64,000 nt of DNA, from positions 62,001-126,000 of the forward strand of contig NZ_JAGINQ010000014.1 of NCBI RefSeq assembly GCF_017876165.1. The letters run 5' to 3'. The translations under genes and the position numbers were made by a program. The stretch's first letter is position 1, and the number at the start of each line of letters is the position of its first letter. The stretch comes from Azospirillum soli. GTDB lineage: Bacteria > Pseudomonadota > Alphaproteobacteria > Azospirillales > Azospirillaceae. Below are positions 26,365-34,745 of this stretch, in pieces. Below the pieces are notes generated by a model. The model worked only from the letters and a program-made list of their open reading frames with translations. It was not told the origin of the DNA and did not search any database.

Positions 26365-27513
26365 ATGGTGGAGCGCATTGATTTCCTGGTGGTCGGCGCC
26401 GGCATGGCCGGGGCTTCGGCGGCGTATGAGCTGGCCTCGCACGGGTCGGTCCTGGTGCTGGAGCGCGAGCCGCAGCCCGGCTATCACTCCACCGGCCGGT
26501 CGGCGGCGCTCTACACGCAGACCTACGGGCATCCGGTGGTCCGCGCCCTGACGGTGGCGAGCTGGGACTTCTACACCGCCCCGCCGGAGGGCTTCACCGA
26601 ACATCCGCTCCTGACTCCGCGCGGCGTGCTGCTGATCGGGCGGGCCGACCAGACGGCGGCGCTGGACGAGGCCTTCGCCGAGGGCCGGCGCCTGACCCCG
26701 TCCGTGGAGCGGTTCGACGCCGCCGGGGCGCTGGCCCGCGCGCCCTTCCTGCGCGACGACTATGTGGCCGGCGCCGTGTGGGAGCCGGACGCCATGGACA
26801 TCGACGTCCACGCCATCCACACCGGCTATCTGCGCGGGCTGAAGGCGCGCGGCGGGCGCGTGGTGACCGATGCCGGCGTGCGGGCGGTGGAGCGGCGCGA
26901 CGGGCTGTGGGTGGCGACGACTCCGGCGGGGGTGTTCGCGGCCCCCGTGCTGGTCAACGCGGCCGGCGCCTGGGTGGACGCGCTGGCGGAACTGGCCGGG
27001 GTGCGGCCCATCGGGCTGGTGCCGAAGCGGCGCACCGCCATCACCTTCGATCCCGTCTTCGCCGATCCATCCGAAGCCGGCGGGCTGAACGGCTGGCCCA
27101 TGGTCATCGACGTGGACGAGCAGTTCTACGTGAAGCCCGACGCCGGGCGTCTGCTGCTGTCCCCCGCCGACGAGACCCCGGTGGAGCCCTGCGACGTGCA
27201 GCCCGAGGAATTGGACATCGCCGTCGCGATCGACCGCATGGAACAGGCGGCCCGTTTTTCCGTTCGGAGAATCGCGCACAAATGGGCGGGCCTGCGCAGC
27301 TTCGTCGCCGACAAGGTGCCGGTCGCCGGCTTCGACGACGAGGCGGCGGGCTTCTTCTGGCTGGCCGGACAGGGCGGCTACGGCATCCAGACCGCCCCGG
27401 CCATGGGCCGCACCGCCGCCGCGTTGGCGACCGGCGGCGCGTTGCCGCCGGAGGTCGCCGCGCTCGGCGTCAGCGCCGCCGACCTGGCGCCGTCCCGGCT
27501 TCGGCGTGAGTGA
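26365..27513 (+). CDS. dauA: D-arginine dehydrogenase-like FAD oxidoreductase (DauA)
   Basis: A 382-residue member of the DAO (glycine/D-amino-acid oxidase) family. It has the FAD Rossmann motif GAGMAGAS at residues 11-18, LEREPQPGYHSTGRSAALYTQTYG, AAGAWVDALAELAGVRPIGLVPKRR and a C-terminal WAGLRSFVADKVPVAG followed by FFWLAGQGGYGIQTAPAMG. These blocks track Pseudomonas DauA (D-arginine dehydrogenase) end to end as I recall it. The expected reaction is oxidative deamination of D-arginine or other D-amino acids in the cytoplasm. AAGGGA precedes ATG 26365. The companion anabolic enzyme DauB is not beside it. Confidence 0.8.
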   Translation: MVERIDFLVVGAGMAGASAAYELASHGSVLVLEREPQPGYHSTGRSAALYTQTYGHPVVRALTVASWDFYTAPPEGFTEHPLLTPRGVLLIGRADQTAALDEAFAEGRRLTPSVERFDAAGALARAPFLRDDYVAGAVWEPDAMDIDVHAIHTGYLRGLKARGGRVVTDAGVRAVERRDGLWVATTPAGVFAAPVLVNAAGAWVDALAELAGVRPIGLVPKRRTAITFDPVFADPSEAGGLNGWPMVIDVDEQFYVKPDAGRLLLSPADETPVEPCDVQPEELDIAVAIDRMEQAARFSVRRIAHKWAGLRSFVADKVPVAGFDDEAAGFFWLAGQGGYGIQTAPAMGRTAAALATGGALPPEVAALGVSAADLAPSRLRRE

Positions 27514-27527
27514 GGGAGGGATCGGGT

Positions 27528-27998
27528 ATGACGAAGGCTTGGCGCAGGGCAATTCCGGGGATGTTCGCGGCCGGACTTGCGGCGGCCTGCGCCAACCCGG
27601 CCGCCGATCAGGCGATGTACGCGCAGAACGCGCTGGTCGGCATGCCGAAACAGACCCTGCTCTCCTGCGCCGGGGTGCCGGACCGGCAGGCCACGGCCGG
27701 CAACCTGGAGTATTTCACTTACCAGAGCGGCCGGCTCGTCTCCTATCCGGGCTGGGGCGGGTACGGCGGCTACTGGGGGCCGCGCTATTACGGTTACGGA
27801 TACGGCTGGCCCGCCGACATCGCCAGCGTCGATTGCGAGGCGACTTTCACTCTGCGCAACGGCGCCGTTGAACGCATCGTCTATGGTGGTGCGTCCAGCG
27901 GAACGTCGCGGCTCGGCCAATGCTACGTCATCGTGCAGAACTGCATCGCCATGGTTCCCCAACAGACACCACCGGCGCCGCGCAATCCGGCTCCCTGA
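27528..27998 (+). CDS. SmpA/OmlA-like putative lipoprotein
   Basis: A 156-residue exported protein. The signal region ends in GLAAACANP, an acceptable if weak lipobox, suggesting lipid attachment at the cysteine. The stretch ALVGMPKQTLLSCAGVPDRQATAGNLEYFTY resembles the SmpA/OmlA (BamE-like) domain, where a small protein recognises a GxP turn. A glycine/tyrosine-rich insert follows (GWGGYGGYWGPRYYGYGYG). ATG 27528 has a purine-rich GAGGGAGG before it. It starts 14 bases after the DauA-like gene and may be co-transcribed. The function is unknown. Confidence 0.65.
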   Translation: MTKAWRRAIPGMFAAGLAAACANPAADQAMYAQNALVGMPKQTLLSCAGVPDRQATAGNLEYFTYQSGRLVSYPGWGGYGGYWGPRYYGYGYGWPADIASVDCEATFTLRNGAVERIVYGGASSGTSRLGQCYVIVQNCIAMVPQQTPPAPRNPAP

Positions 27999-28029
27999 GC
28001 GAACCTGTCCATGCGACATCTCGCCACTG

Positions 28030-28078
28030 TTGCGTGACGGTCGCAATGCGACGATTTGGTTGCGGTTCTGTAGCAACC
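28030..28078. promoter_or_regulatory. ompW: Two inverted repeats upstream of ompW
   Basis: TTGCG-N7-CGCAA at 28030-28046 and GGTTGC-N9-GCAACC at 28058-28078 are both built on TTGC/GCAA arms. Their centres are about 30 bases apart, close to three helical turns, in the 160-base gap before ompW. They may be paired operator sites; the spacing does not fit a CRP/FNR box. Confidence 0.45.
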
Positions 28079-28159
28079 CTAAAAAAATTCTGGTAATACC
28101 CCTCCAGGCATACGCCAAAATATCAGCGATATCCAAATCTTTGCCTTGGAGCGAACCCT

Positions 28160-28858
28160 ATGACTTTCCTGAAGCGCGCCGCCGCCGCCCTGCTGGCGAC
28201 CACGGCTCTCGCCGCCGTTTCCTCCCCGTCGCTGGCCCAGGATTTCAAGGGCAAGTCCGCTGGTGACATCCTGATCCGCGGCCGCGCCGTCGCCGTCCTG
28301 CCGCAGGAGAAGGGCACCCTGGACGCCGGCGCGCCGTTCAACTCCGGCATCGGTCAGGCCAACGTCGGGAACGACTACATTCCGGAACTCGACGTCTCCT
28401 ACTTCTTCACCGACAACATCGCGGCCGAGCTGATCGCCGGCACCAGCCGCCACAAGGTTTCCGGTTCGCTCATCACCGGCAACAACATCAACATCGGCAA
28501 GGTGTCGCTGCTGCCGCCGACCCTGACCGCGCAGTATCACTTCTTCCCGAAGGAGCGCGTCAGCCCGTACATCGGCGCCGGCATCAACTACACCCTGTTC
28601 TACAACGAGGACGCCGCCAACAGCCGCAACGCCGACGGCTTCAGCGTCACCAGCACCAACTACAAGAACAGCTTCGGCTGGGCCCTGCAGGCCGGTGTCG
28701 ATGTCGCTCTGGTCGGCAACTGGTCGCTGAACTTCGACGTGAAGAAGATCTTCCTGAAGACGGACGTCACCGCTTCCGTCAACAACGCCGTTTCGGTCAA
28801 GTCGGACGTCCGCATCGACCCGTGGCTGGTCGGCATCGGCGTCGGCTACCGCTTCTAA
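28160..28858 (+). CDS. ompW: OmpW-family outer membrane protein
   Basis: A 232-residue protein with a signal peptide (MTFLKRAAAALLATTALAAV...LAQ) and an eight-strand barrel ending FVGIGVGYRF, with a C-terminal phenylalanine. Typical OmpW blocks are present: GKSAGDILIRGRAVAVLPQE, YIPELDVSYFFTDNIAAELIAGTSRHKV, and AQYHFFPKERVSPYIGAGINYTLFYNE. OmpW forms a narrow hydrophobic channel in the outer membrane, and expression often changes with oxygen, iron or oxidative stress. A strong terminator follows. GGAG sits 8 bases before ATG. Confidence 0.9.
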   Translation: MTFLKRAAAALLATTALAAVSSPSLAQDFKGKSAGDILIRGRAVAVLPQEKGTLDAGAPFNSGIGQANVGNDYIPELDVSYFFTDNIAAELIAGTSRHKVSGSLITGNNINIGKVSLLPPTLTAQYHFFPKERVSPYIGAGINYTLFYNEDAANSRNADGFSVTSTNYKNSFGWALQAGVDVALVGNWSLNFDVKKIFLKTDVTASVNNAVSVKSDVRIDPWLVGIGVGYRF

Positions 28859-28895
28859 TCGGTTCCGCAAGAATCGGTTTCAGAAGACGGGAAAC

Positions 28896-28936
28896 GGGCC
28901 GGGTACTCCTTTCGGGGTGCCCGGCCCTTCCTTTTT
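28896..28936 (+). terminator. Terminator after ompW
   Basis: An 11-base-pair stem with one G-T pair (arms 28896-28906 and 28917-28927) around a 10-base loop, followed by the T-rich tail TTCCTTTTTT. It closes the ompW transcript. Confidence 0.88.
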
Positions 28937-29008
28937 TGCACCTTCCGCCGAGGCTGCCGCTGGGGGAGCATCGTCCCACGCGATCATCGCGAGGGAGGGT
29001 CCAGCGCC

Positions 29009-29443
29009 ATGCATGTCGCCGCCGTCTTGAAACGGAAGGGCAGCACCATCGTCACCGCCAACCCGGAAGACCGGGTGGCGGCGGTCGCCCGCAAGCTTGC
29101 CCAGCACCGGATCGGTGCCGTGCTGGTGATGAGGGGCGACAGCACCCCCGCCGGCATCCTGTCGGAGCGCGACATTGTCCGCGCCGTGGCCGCCGAAGGC
29201 GCCGACGCGCTGAACCGCGCCGCGTCCGAACTGATGACCCGCGAACTGGTCACCGGGCGCCCGACCGACACCGTGTCGCAGATCATGGCCGTGATGACAG
29301 AACGCCGCATCCGCCACGTCCCCATCCTGGACGAGGGACGGCTGGTCGGCCTCGTCAGCATCGGCGATGTGGTCAAGGCCCGGCTGGACGATGCCGAACT
29401 GGAGGTCGAATCGCTGCGCGGCTACGTCGCCACCATACGGTGA
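29009..29443 (+). CDS. CBS-domain protein
   Basis: A 144-residue cytoplasmic protein made only of two CBS domains: residues about 8-62 (TIVTANPEDRVAAVARKLAQHRIGAVLVM ... GILSERDIVRA) and about 76-133 (VTGRPTDTVSQIMAVMTERRIRHVPILDEGRLVGLVSIGDVVKA). CBS pairs bind adenosyl ligands such as AMP or ATP and act as sensors; stand-alone proteins have no fixed target. GGGAGGG precedes ATG. It is monocistronic, with terminators on both sides. Confidence 0.88.
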   Translation: MHVAAVLKRKGSTIVTANPEDRVAAVARKLAQHRIGAVLVMRGDSTPAGILSERDIVRAVAAEGADALNRAASELMTRELVTGRPTDTVSQIMAVMTERRIRHVPILDEGRLVGLVSIGDVVKARLDDAELEVESLRGYVATIR

Positions 29444-29472
29444 CAGACGCCGGAACCAAAAGGCCGCCGGAA

Positions 29473-29512
29473 AACAAAAAGCCCCGCGGCAACGCCGGCG
29501 GGGCTTTTTGTT
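29473..29512. terminator. Bidirectional terminator between CBS gene and response regulator
   Basis: A perfect 15-base-pair stem (AACAAAAAGCCCCGC at 29473-29487 with its complement at 29498-29512), giving a T-run on each strand. It serves the convergent CBS gene (plus) and LuxR-type regulator (minus). Confidence 0.93.
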
Positions 29513-29543
29513 GGTCGTGAGTTCCCGGGCCGCGAGTTCTCGT

Positions 29544-30191
29544 TTATGCGGAGTGCGACTGCGGGAAGGCCATGGCCGCCTGGGTGCGGTTGCGCACGCC
29601 CAGGGACTTGAAGATCGCGGTCATGTGAATTTTGACCGTGCCCTCGGACAGGCCAAGCTCATGCGCGATCTGCTTGTTCGACTTGCCCTCGCGCAGACGG
29701 TCCAGCACTTCGCGCTGGCGCTGGGTGAGGAGCTGCTCCAGCTGCGGGTCGGCCGGCGGCACCATGGTACCACCACGGGCTTCCGTTTCCCCGCCTTCGC
29801 GCAGCACGGTCGGCGGCACGTACACACCGCCCGAGAAGATGAGATCGAGCGCGCTCAGCATGATCTTCACGCTGGACGACTTCGGGATATAGCCGGCGGC
29901 ACCGTGCTCCAGCGCGTCGCGCACGTCGTGGTGCGCCTCTGACGCCGACACGACGACGACCTTGGACTCCGGCTGCTTCTCGCGAAGCATTTGGATGCCG
30001 GAAAAGCCCGGCCAGCCCGGCATGCGCAGATCGGTCAGGACGAGATCGTACTTCTCACCCTTGCCAGCCATCTCAAGAAGCTCATCGAAGTTGCTGGCTT
30101 CCTGGAATGTGGCGCCTTCCTTCAGCTGCTCCAGCAGCCTGCGCAATCCCTCCCGGAAAAGCACATGGTCGTCTCCGATCAGGATTCTCAT
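29544..30191 (-). CDS. LuxR-type response regulator, orphan
   Basis: A 215-residue NarL/FixJ-type regulator. The receiver has the acidic pair Asp7-Asp8, the phosphoacceptor Asp54 in VLTDLRMPG and the lysine in GYIPKSSS. The C-terminal LuxR helix-turn-helix reads LTQRQREVLDRLREGKSNKQIAHELGLSEGTVKIHMTAIFKSLGVRNRTQA. It acts as a DNA-binding switch. No kinase is adjacent (the nearest is at 42 kb, unlinked), so its partner is unknown. ATG 30191 begins the receiver; the longer reading to 30263 lacks a ribosome site. Confidence 0.88.
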   Translation of the reverse strand: MRILIGDDHVLFREGLRRLLEQLKEGATFQEASNFDELLEMAGKGEKYDLVLTDLRMPGWPGFSGIQMLREKQPESKVVVVSASEAHHDVRDALEHGAAGYIPKSSSVKIMLSALDLIFSGGVYVPPTVLREGGETEARGGTMVPPADPQLEQLLTQRQREVLDRLREGKSNKQIAHELGLSEGTVKIHMTAIFKSLGVRNRTQAAMAFPQSHSA

Positions 30192-30511
30192 GAGCGATGC
30201 CCCCGTACGCAGTGCTTCAACGTTCCGCCATGTGGCTTCGGAAAGAATGAAGCCCACTTTCAACCATCATATGCCGCAAATACAAAAGATATAAAAAGGC
30301 CATATCTAGTGTAATGTCTATTCAGATGTACCACAATTCGGTGTGCCTGAACAACCCGAATTTAACCTTAGTCACACTCATAGGCATTCCGTCTTGGATG
30401 GAGAACCGGTCGCAACCCGAAAGCATCCAGACAAAGACGAGGTAGCCTAAAAAACGAGAGGCGCCATCTTAAGGCCGAGACGCCCCAACACAACCAGACC
30501 TTATCCCTACG
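30192..30511. other. A+T-richer intergenic region upstream of the response regulator
   Basis: No gene is supported in these 320 bases. The composition is markedly richer in A and T than the window, with runs such as ATATAAAAAGG and ATTTAACC. It presumably holds the regulator's promoter on the minus strand. The length suggests extra control sites or a small RNA, but I cannot support one. Confidence 0.5.
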
Positions 30512-30547
30512 AAAAAAGGCCAGGTTCGGTGCAGGATACACCAAACC
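30512..30547 (-). terminator. Terminator of the beta-oxidation operon
   Basis: Read on the minus strand: a 9-base-pair stem (arms 30547-30539 and 30531-30523) with one G-U pair and a 7-base loop, then TGGCC and a run of six T (30517-30512). It lies 36 bases past the acyl-CoA dehydrogenase stop. Confidence 0.78.
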
Positions 30548-30582
30548 CAGCCCAAGGGAATAGGACTAGAAGTGAGACAACT

Positions 30583-32373
30583 TTAGAAGGCGGCGTCTTC
30601 CAATTCCATCAAGGGCTTGGCGCCGGCCATGATGGTGATGAACAGGGCGTTGGTCTGCGGAAGCAGCTTCGCCATGTAGAATCGGGCGGTCTTGACCTTT
30701 GCGTCATAGAAGGCCGCGTTGCCCTCCCCGGCCGCCAGCTTCGCCTGCGCCGCCTTGACCATCCGCAGCCACATCCAGCCCAGCGCCACCAGCCCGAACA
30801 GGCGCAGATAGTCGCTGGCCGCCGCTCCGGCTTCCTCCGGATCCTTCAGGCCCTTCTGGGCGATGATGGCCGTGGCCTGCTGCAGCTTGGCAAAGGCCTT
30901 GGCGAGCGGCAGGGCGAACTCGGCCAGCTCCTCCTTCTCCATATCCGTCTCGATGTCCGCCGCCACGGGGTGGAAGAAGCGGCGCAGCAGGCGCCCCATG
31001 TCCTGGCCCAGCTTGCGGCCCACCAGATCCAGCGCCTGGATGCCGTTGGTGCCTTCGTAGATCTGGCAGATGCGGGCGTCACGGACGTACTGCTCGACTC
31101 CGGTTTCCCAGATGAAGCCGTGACCGCCGTGCACCTGCACCGCGATGTTCGCCGCGTCGAAGCCGATGTCGGTGAACAGCGCCTTGACGATGGGCGTCAT
31201 CAGCTGGACGAACTCGTCGGCTTCCTTGCGGGTCCGGGGATCGGGGTGCCGCTCCGCGACGTCGAGGTGGTAGCCGACCAGGGCGCCCAGGGCGCGCGCA
31301 CCTTCCGTGTAGGCACGGGCGGTCAGCAGGTTCTTGCGAACGTCCGGGTGCACGATGATGGGGTCGGCCGGCTTGTCCGGATGCTTCGCCCCCTTCAGCG
31401 AGCGGCCCTGAAGGCGCTCCCTCGCGTAGTTCACCGCGTTCTGGTAGCTGACCTCGGCCAGCCCCAGCCCCTGGATGCCGACCGCCAGCCGCGCCGCGTT
31501 CATCATCACGAACATGGCGCGCATGCCCTTGTGCGGCTCGCCGACCAGCCAGCCGGTGGCGTCCTCGAAGTTCATGACGCAGGTCGAGGACGCCTTGATG
31601 CCCATCTTGTGCTCGATGGAACCGCAGGCGACGCCGTTGCGCGGGCCGGGGGTGCCGTCGTCCTTGGGCAGGAACTTCGGCACCAGGAACAGGCTGATGC
31701 CACGCGTTCCGGCCGGCGCGTCGGGCAGGCGCGCCAGGACGAGGTGCAGGATGTTCTCGGTCAGGTCATGCTCGCCGGCCGAGATGAAGATCTTCGTGCC
31801 GGTGATCTTGTGGCTGCCGTCCTCCTGCGGGACCGCCTTGGTGCGGATCAGGCCCAGGTCGGTGCCGCAGTGCGGTTCGGTCAGGCACATGGTGCCCGAC
31901 CACGTCCCGTCCACCAGCCGGCCGAGAAAGCGCTGCTTCAACTCTTCTGAGCCGTACATGGACAGGGCGTTGTAGGCGCCCAGCGACAGGCCCGGATACA
32001 TGCCGAAGCTGAGGTTGGCGGAGCAGATGAACTCCTCCAGCATGGTGTTGACCAGCTTCGGCAGCCCCTGCCCGCCGTAGTTCGGGTCGCAGGACAGGCC
32101 CTGCCAGCCCGCCGCGATGTACGTGTCGTACGCCTCCTTGAAACCCTTGGGCGTACGCACCACGCCGTTTTCGAACGTACAGCCTTCCTCGTCGCCGGAC
32201 TGGTTCAGCGGGAACAGCACCTCCTCGCACAGCTTGGCGCCTTCCTCCAGAACCTGATTGATAAGGTCCGGCGTGGCATCCTCGTACCCCGGTAATTGGG
32301 CCAGCTTGTCCGCACCGACGATCTCGTCGAGGACAAAGCGCACATCCTCCAGCGGAGCCTTGTAGATCGGCAT
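30583..32373 (-). CDS. Acyl-CoA dehydrogenase, large (DmdC/FadE-like)
   Basis: A 596-residue FAD enzyme, larger than the usual 380-400 because of an N-terminal cap (ADKLAQLPGYEDATPDLINQVLEEGAKLC) and a C-terminal extension. The core has MCLTEPHCGTDLG (substrate/FAD region), the flavin-binding IEHKMGIKASSTCVMNFED and the catalytic glutamate in QIYEGTNGIQALDL. It oxidises acyl-CoA to trans-2-enoyl-CoA and passes electrons to ETF. Relatives include the DmdC and phenylalkanoyl-CoA groups, so chain specificity is open. It is the last gene of the merR-thiolase-FadN operon. Confidence 0.9.
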   Translation of the reverse strand: MPIYKAPLEDVRFVLDEIVGADKLAQLPGYEDATPDLINQVLEEGAKLCEEVLFPLNQSGDEEGCTFENGVVRTPKGFKEAYDTYIAAGWQGLSCDPNYGGQGLPKLVNTMLEEFICSANLSFGMYPGLSLGAYNALSMYGSEELKQRFLGRLVDGTWSGTMCLTEPHCGTDLGLIRTKAVPQEDGSHKITGTKIFISAGEHDLTENILHLVLARLPDAPAGTRGISLFLVPKFLPKDDGTPGPRNGVACGSIEHKMGIKASSTCVMNFEDATGWLVGEPHKGMRAMFVMMNAARLAVGIQGLGLAEVSYQNAVNYARERLQGRSLKGAKHPDKPADPIIVHPDVRKNLLTARAYTEGARALGALVGYHLDVAERHPDPRTRKEADEFVQLMTPIVKALFTDIGFDAANIAVQVHGGHGFIWETGVEQYVRDARICQIYEGTNGIQALDLVGRKLGQDMGRLLRRFFHPVAADIETDMEKEELAEFALPLAKAFAKLQQATAIIAQKGLKDPEEAGAAASDYLRLFGLVALGWMWLRMVKAAQAKLAAGEGNAAFYDAKVKTARFYMAKLLPQTNALFITIMAGAKPLMELEDAAF

Positions 32374-32389
32374 CTCTTCGTTCCTCCCG

Positions 32390-34717
32390 TTAGTTCCGCA
32401 GCGGCTTGCCGGTGGTCAGCATGTGCTCGACACGGTCGATGGTCCCCGACGTGCGCACCAGTTCCATGAAGGCCTTGCGTTCCAGCCCCAGCATCCGCTC
32501 CTCGGTCACCGGTTCGGTGATGTCGGCGTTGCCGCCGGTCAGCACCTCGGCCAGAGCCCCGCACACGACCTGATCGTGCGGCGTTGCCTTGCCCTGAAGC
32601 GCGAAGCCCTCCAGGAACAGCTCCAGCGCGGTGCGGCCGGTCGGACCGGGCAGCGTGTAGGTGGTCTTCTCGGGCGGGGTGTAGGATTGCGCCAGTTCCA
32701 GCGCCTTGGCCTTGGCGTCGGCCAGCAGGCGGTCGCGGTTCATGGTGATGCCGTCGGATGCCCGCAGATACATCAGGTCCTTGGCCTCCGCCGCCGACTT
32801 GGCGACCTTGGCGAGGCTGATCGTCTCGAAGGCGGTGGCGATGGGCGGCATCAGCCCCTTGGGCGCCTTCGGGTTCTTCGAATAACGCGCCAGCATCTCC
32901 GTGCAGCCGCCCCAAGCCGGGATCAGGCCGACGCCGACCTCGACAAGGCCCATGTAGGTTTCGGCGTGCGCCTGGACGTGGTCGGAATGCAGCAGGATCT
33001 CGCAGCCGCCGCCGAGCGCCAGCCCGCTGGGCGCCGCCACCACCGGGAAGGGCGCGTATTTCAGCGCGCGGTAGGTGCGCTGGCCGCCCTCCACCATCTC
33101 CTCGATCTGCGGCCACATGCCGATGTTCAGCGCGAAGAGCGCTAGGCCCAGGTTGGCGCCGACCGAGAAGTTGTCGGCCTCGTTGTGAATGACCAGGGCC
33201 TTCCACTGACCCTTGCCATCGCCGATCAGGCCCATGGCCTTGCCATAGGCAGCCATGATGTCGCCGTCCACCGCGTTCATCTTGCTGGTGAACTCGACGC
33301 ACAGCACGCCGTCGCCGATGTCCCATAGGCTGGCCGAGCCGTTCTTCCACACGGGCTTCGACGCCCGCTTGATGTCGGACAGCAGCAGCACGCCCTCCGG
33401 CCGAACGACATTGTCGTAGACGCCCGCCGTGGTCAGGTGCTGGAGCTTGCCGTCCTCCACCCGGTAGAAGGGTTGCCCGGCGGCGGTTTCGACCAGCGCC
33501 GGCACCGGAATGCCCTCGCTGCGGCAGAGATCGGCGAACCACGCCGTACCCAGACGGTCGATCAGCTCGAAAGGTCCGTGCTTCCAGTTGTAGCCGAGCC
33601 GCATGCCCTCATCGACCGCGACGATGCTGTCGGCGATCTCCGGCACCAGCGACGCGGCGTAGGCCAGCGTCTGGGCCAGAACCTTGCGGGCGTACTGGCC
33701 GGTCTTGTCCGGGAAGTCGGCCAGAGCCTTCAGGTCGCGGCCGGCGGCGCTGACGCTCTCCAGCTTGACCTTTTCGGAACGGCGGTACTCGCCGGTCGTC
33801 AGGTCGATGGCTTCCTTGACCTTCTGACCGCCCGCGCGGTTCAGGCGGTAGAAGCCGCCCTTGCCCTTGCGGCCGGTGTAGCCCTCCGCGATCATCTTGG
33901 TGATGACCGGGTGTTCGCGGAAGGCGGCGCGGTACGCGTCGTTTTCCGGCAAGGTCGCCAGCAGGCTTTTGGCAATGTGCGGCATCAGGTCGAGGCCGAC
34001 GAGGTCCACCAGACCGAACACGCCGGTCTTCGGAATGCCCATCGGACGGCCGACGATGGCGTCCGCCTCCTCCACCGTCAGGCCCAGGTCCACGGCGGCG
34101 TTGATCGCCGTCTGGATCCAGTAGACACCGATGCGGTTGGCGATGAAGCCCGGCGTGTCCTTGCAGCGGACAACACCCTTGCCCAGGTTCCGGTCGCAGA
34201 AGTCCGCGACGGCGGCCAGCGCGTCGGGCCGGGTCTTCTCGCCGCCGACGATCTCCAGCAGGCGCATGTAGCGCGGCGGGTTGAAGAAGTGGGTGATCAG
34301 GAAGTCGCGCTGGAACGCCTCCGACTGGCCCTCCACCAGAACGTTCAGCGGAATGGTCGAGGTGTTGGACGACACCACGGAGCCTTCCTTGCGCACCGGA
34401 TCGATGCGCGTGTAGAGGTCGGCCTTGATGGCCGGGTTCTCCACGATGGCCTCGACGATCCAGTCCACCTCGGCCAGCAGGTGCAGGTCGTCCTCCAGAT
34501 TGCCCGGAGTGACCAGCTTGGCGTTCTTCGGGTGCATGAAGGGCGCGGGATCGGCCTTCAGCAGCTTCTGCACGGCCCCCTTGGCGATGGCGCTGCGGTC
34601 GCCCTCTTTCGAGGCGATGTCCAGCAGGACCACGGGGATGCCGGCGTTGGCGAAATGGGCGGCGATGCCGCTGCCCATCACGCCGGAACCGATTACGGCG
34701 GCGCGTTTAATCTGCAT
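32390..34717 (-). CDS. 3-hydroxyacyl-CoA dehydrogenase/enoyl-CoA hydratase fusion, FadN-like order
   Basis: A 775-residue two-function enzyme. The dehydrogenase comes first: NAD motif GSGVMGSG at residues 10-17, SSNTSTIPLNVLVEG, and the C-terminal helical domain near GYTGRKGKGGFYRLN. The enoyl-CoA hydratase follows, with FSVGANLGLAL and APSGLALGGGCEILLHSDHVQAHAETYMGLVEVGVGLIPAWGG, including both catalytic glutamates. This order is the reverse of FadB/FadJ and matches FadN of Gram-positives and many alphaproteobacterial homologues. It carries out steps two and three of beta-oxidation. It starts 28 bases after the thiolase gene. Confidence 0.92.
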   Translation of the reverse strand: MQIKRAAVIGSGVMGSGIAAHFANAGIPVVLLDIASKEGDRSAIAKGAVQKLLKADPAPFMHPKNAKLVTPGNLEDDLHLLAEVDWIVEAIVENPAIKADLYTRIDPVRKEGSVVSSNTSTIPLNVLVEGQSEAFQRDFLITHFFNPPRYMRLLEIVGGEKTRPDALAAVADFCDRNLGKGVVRCKDTPGFIANRIGVYWIQTAINAAVDLGLTVEEADAIVGRPMGIPKTGVFGLVDLVGLDLMPHIAKSLLATLPENDAYRAAFREHPVITKMIAEGYTGRKGKGGFYRLNRAGGQKVKEAIDLTTGEYRRSEKVKLESVSAAGRDLKALADFPDKTGQYARKVLAQTLAYAASLVPEIADSIVAVDEGMRLGYNWKHGPFELIDRLGTAWFADLCRSEGIPVPALVETAAGQPFYRVEDGKLQHLTTAGVYDNVVRPEGVLLLSDIKRASKPVWKNGSASLWDIGDGVLCVEFTSKMNAVDGDIMAAYGKAMGLIGDGKGQWKALVIHNEADNFSVGANLGLALFALNIGMWPQIEEMVEGGQRTYRALKYAPFPVVAAPSGLALGGGCEILLHSDHVQAHAETYMGLVEVGVGLIPAWGGCTEMLARYSKNPKAPKGLMPPIATAFETISLAKVAKSAAEAKDLMYLRASDGITMNRDRLLADAKAKALELAQSYTPPEKTTYTLPGPTGRTALELFLEGFALQGKATPHDQVVCGALAEVLTGGNADITEPVTEERMLGLERKAFMELVRTSGTIDRVEHMLTTGKPLRN

Positions 34718-34745
34718 TATCGTTCCTCCCTCAAGCGCCGTTCCG

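Noticed and set aside
28030..28046. CRP/FNR box upstream of ompW
   Set aside because: FNR-type sites need TTG-N8-CAA; here TTG and CAA are 11 bases apart.
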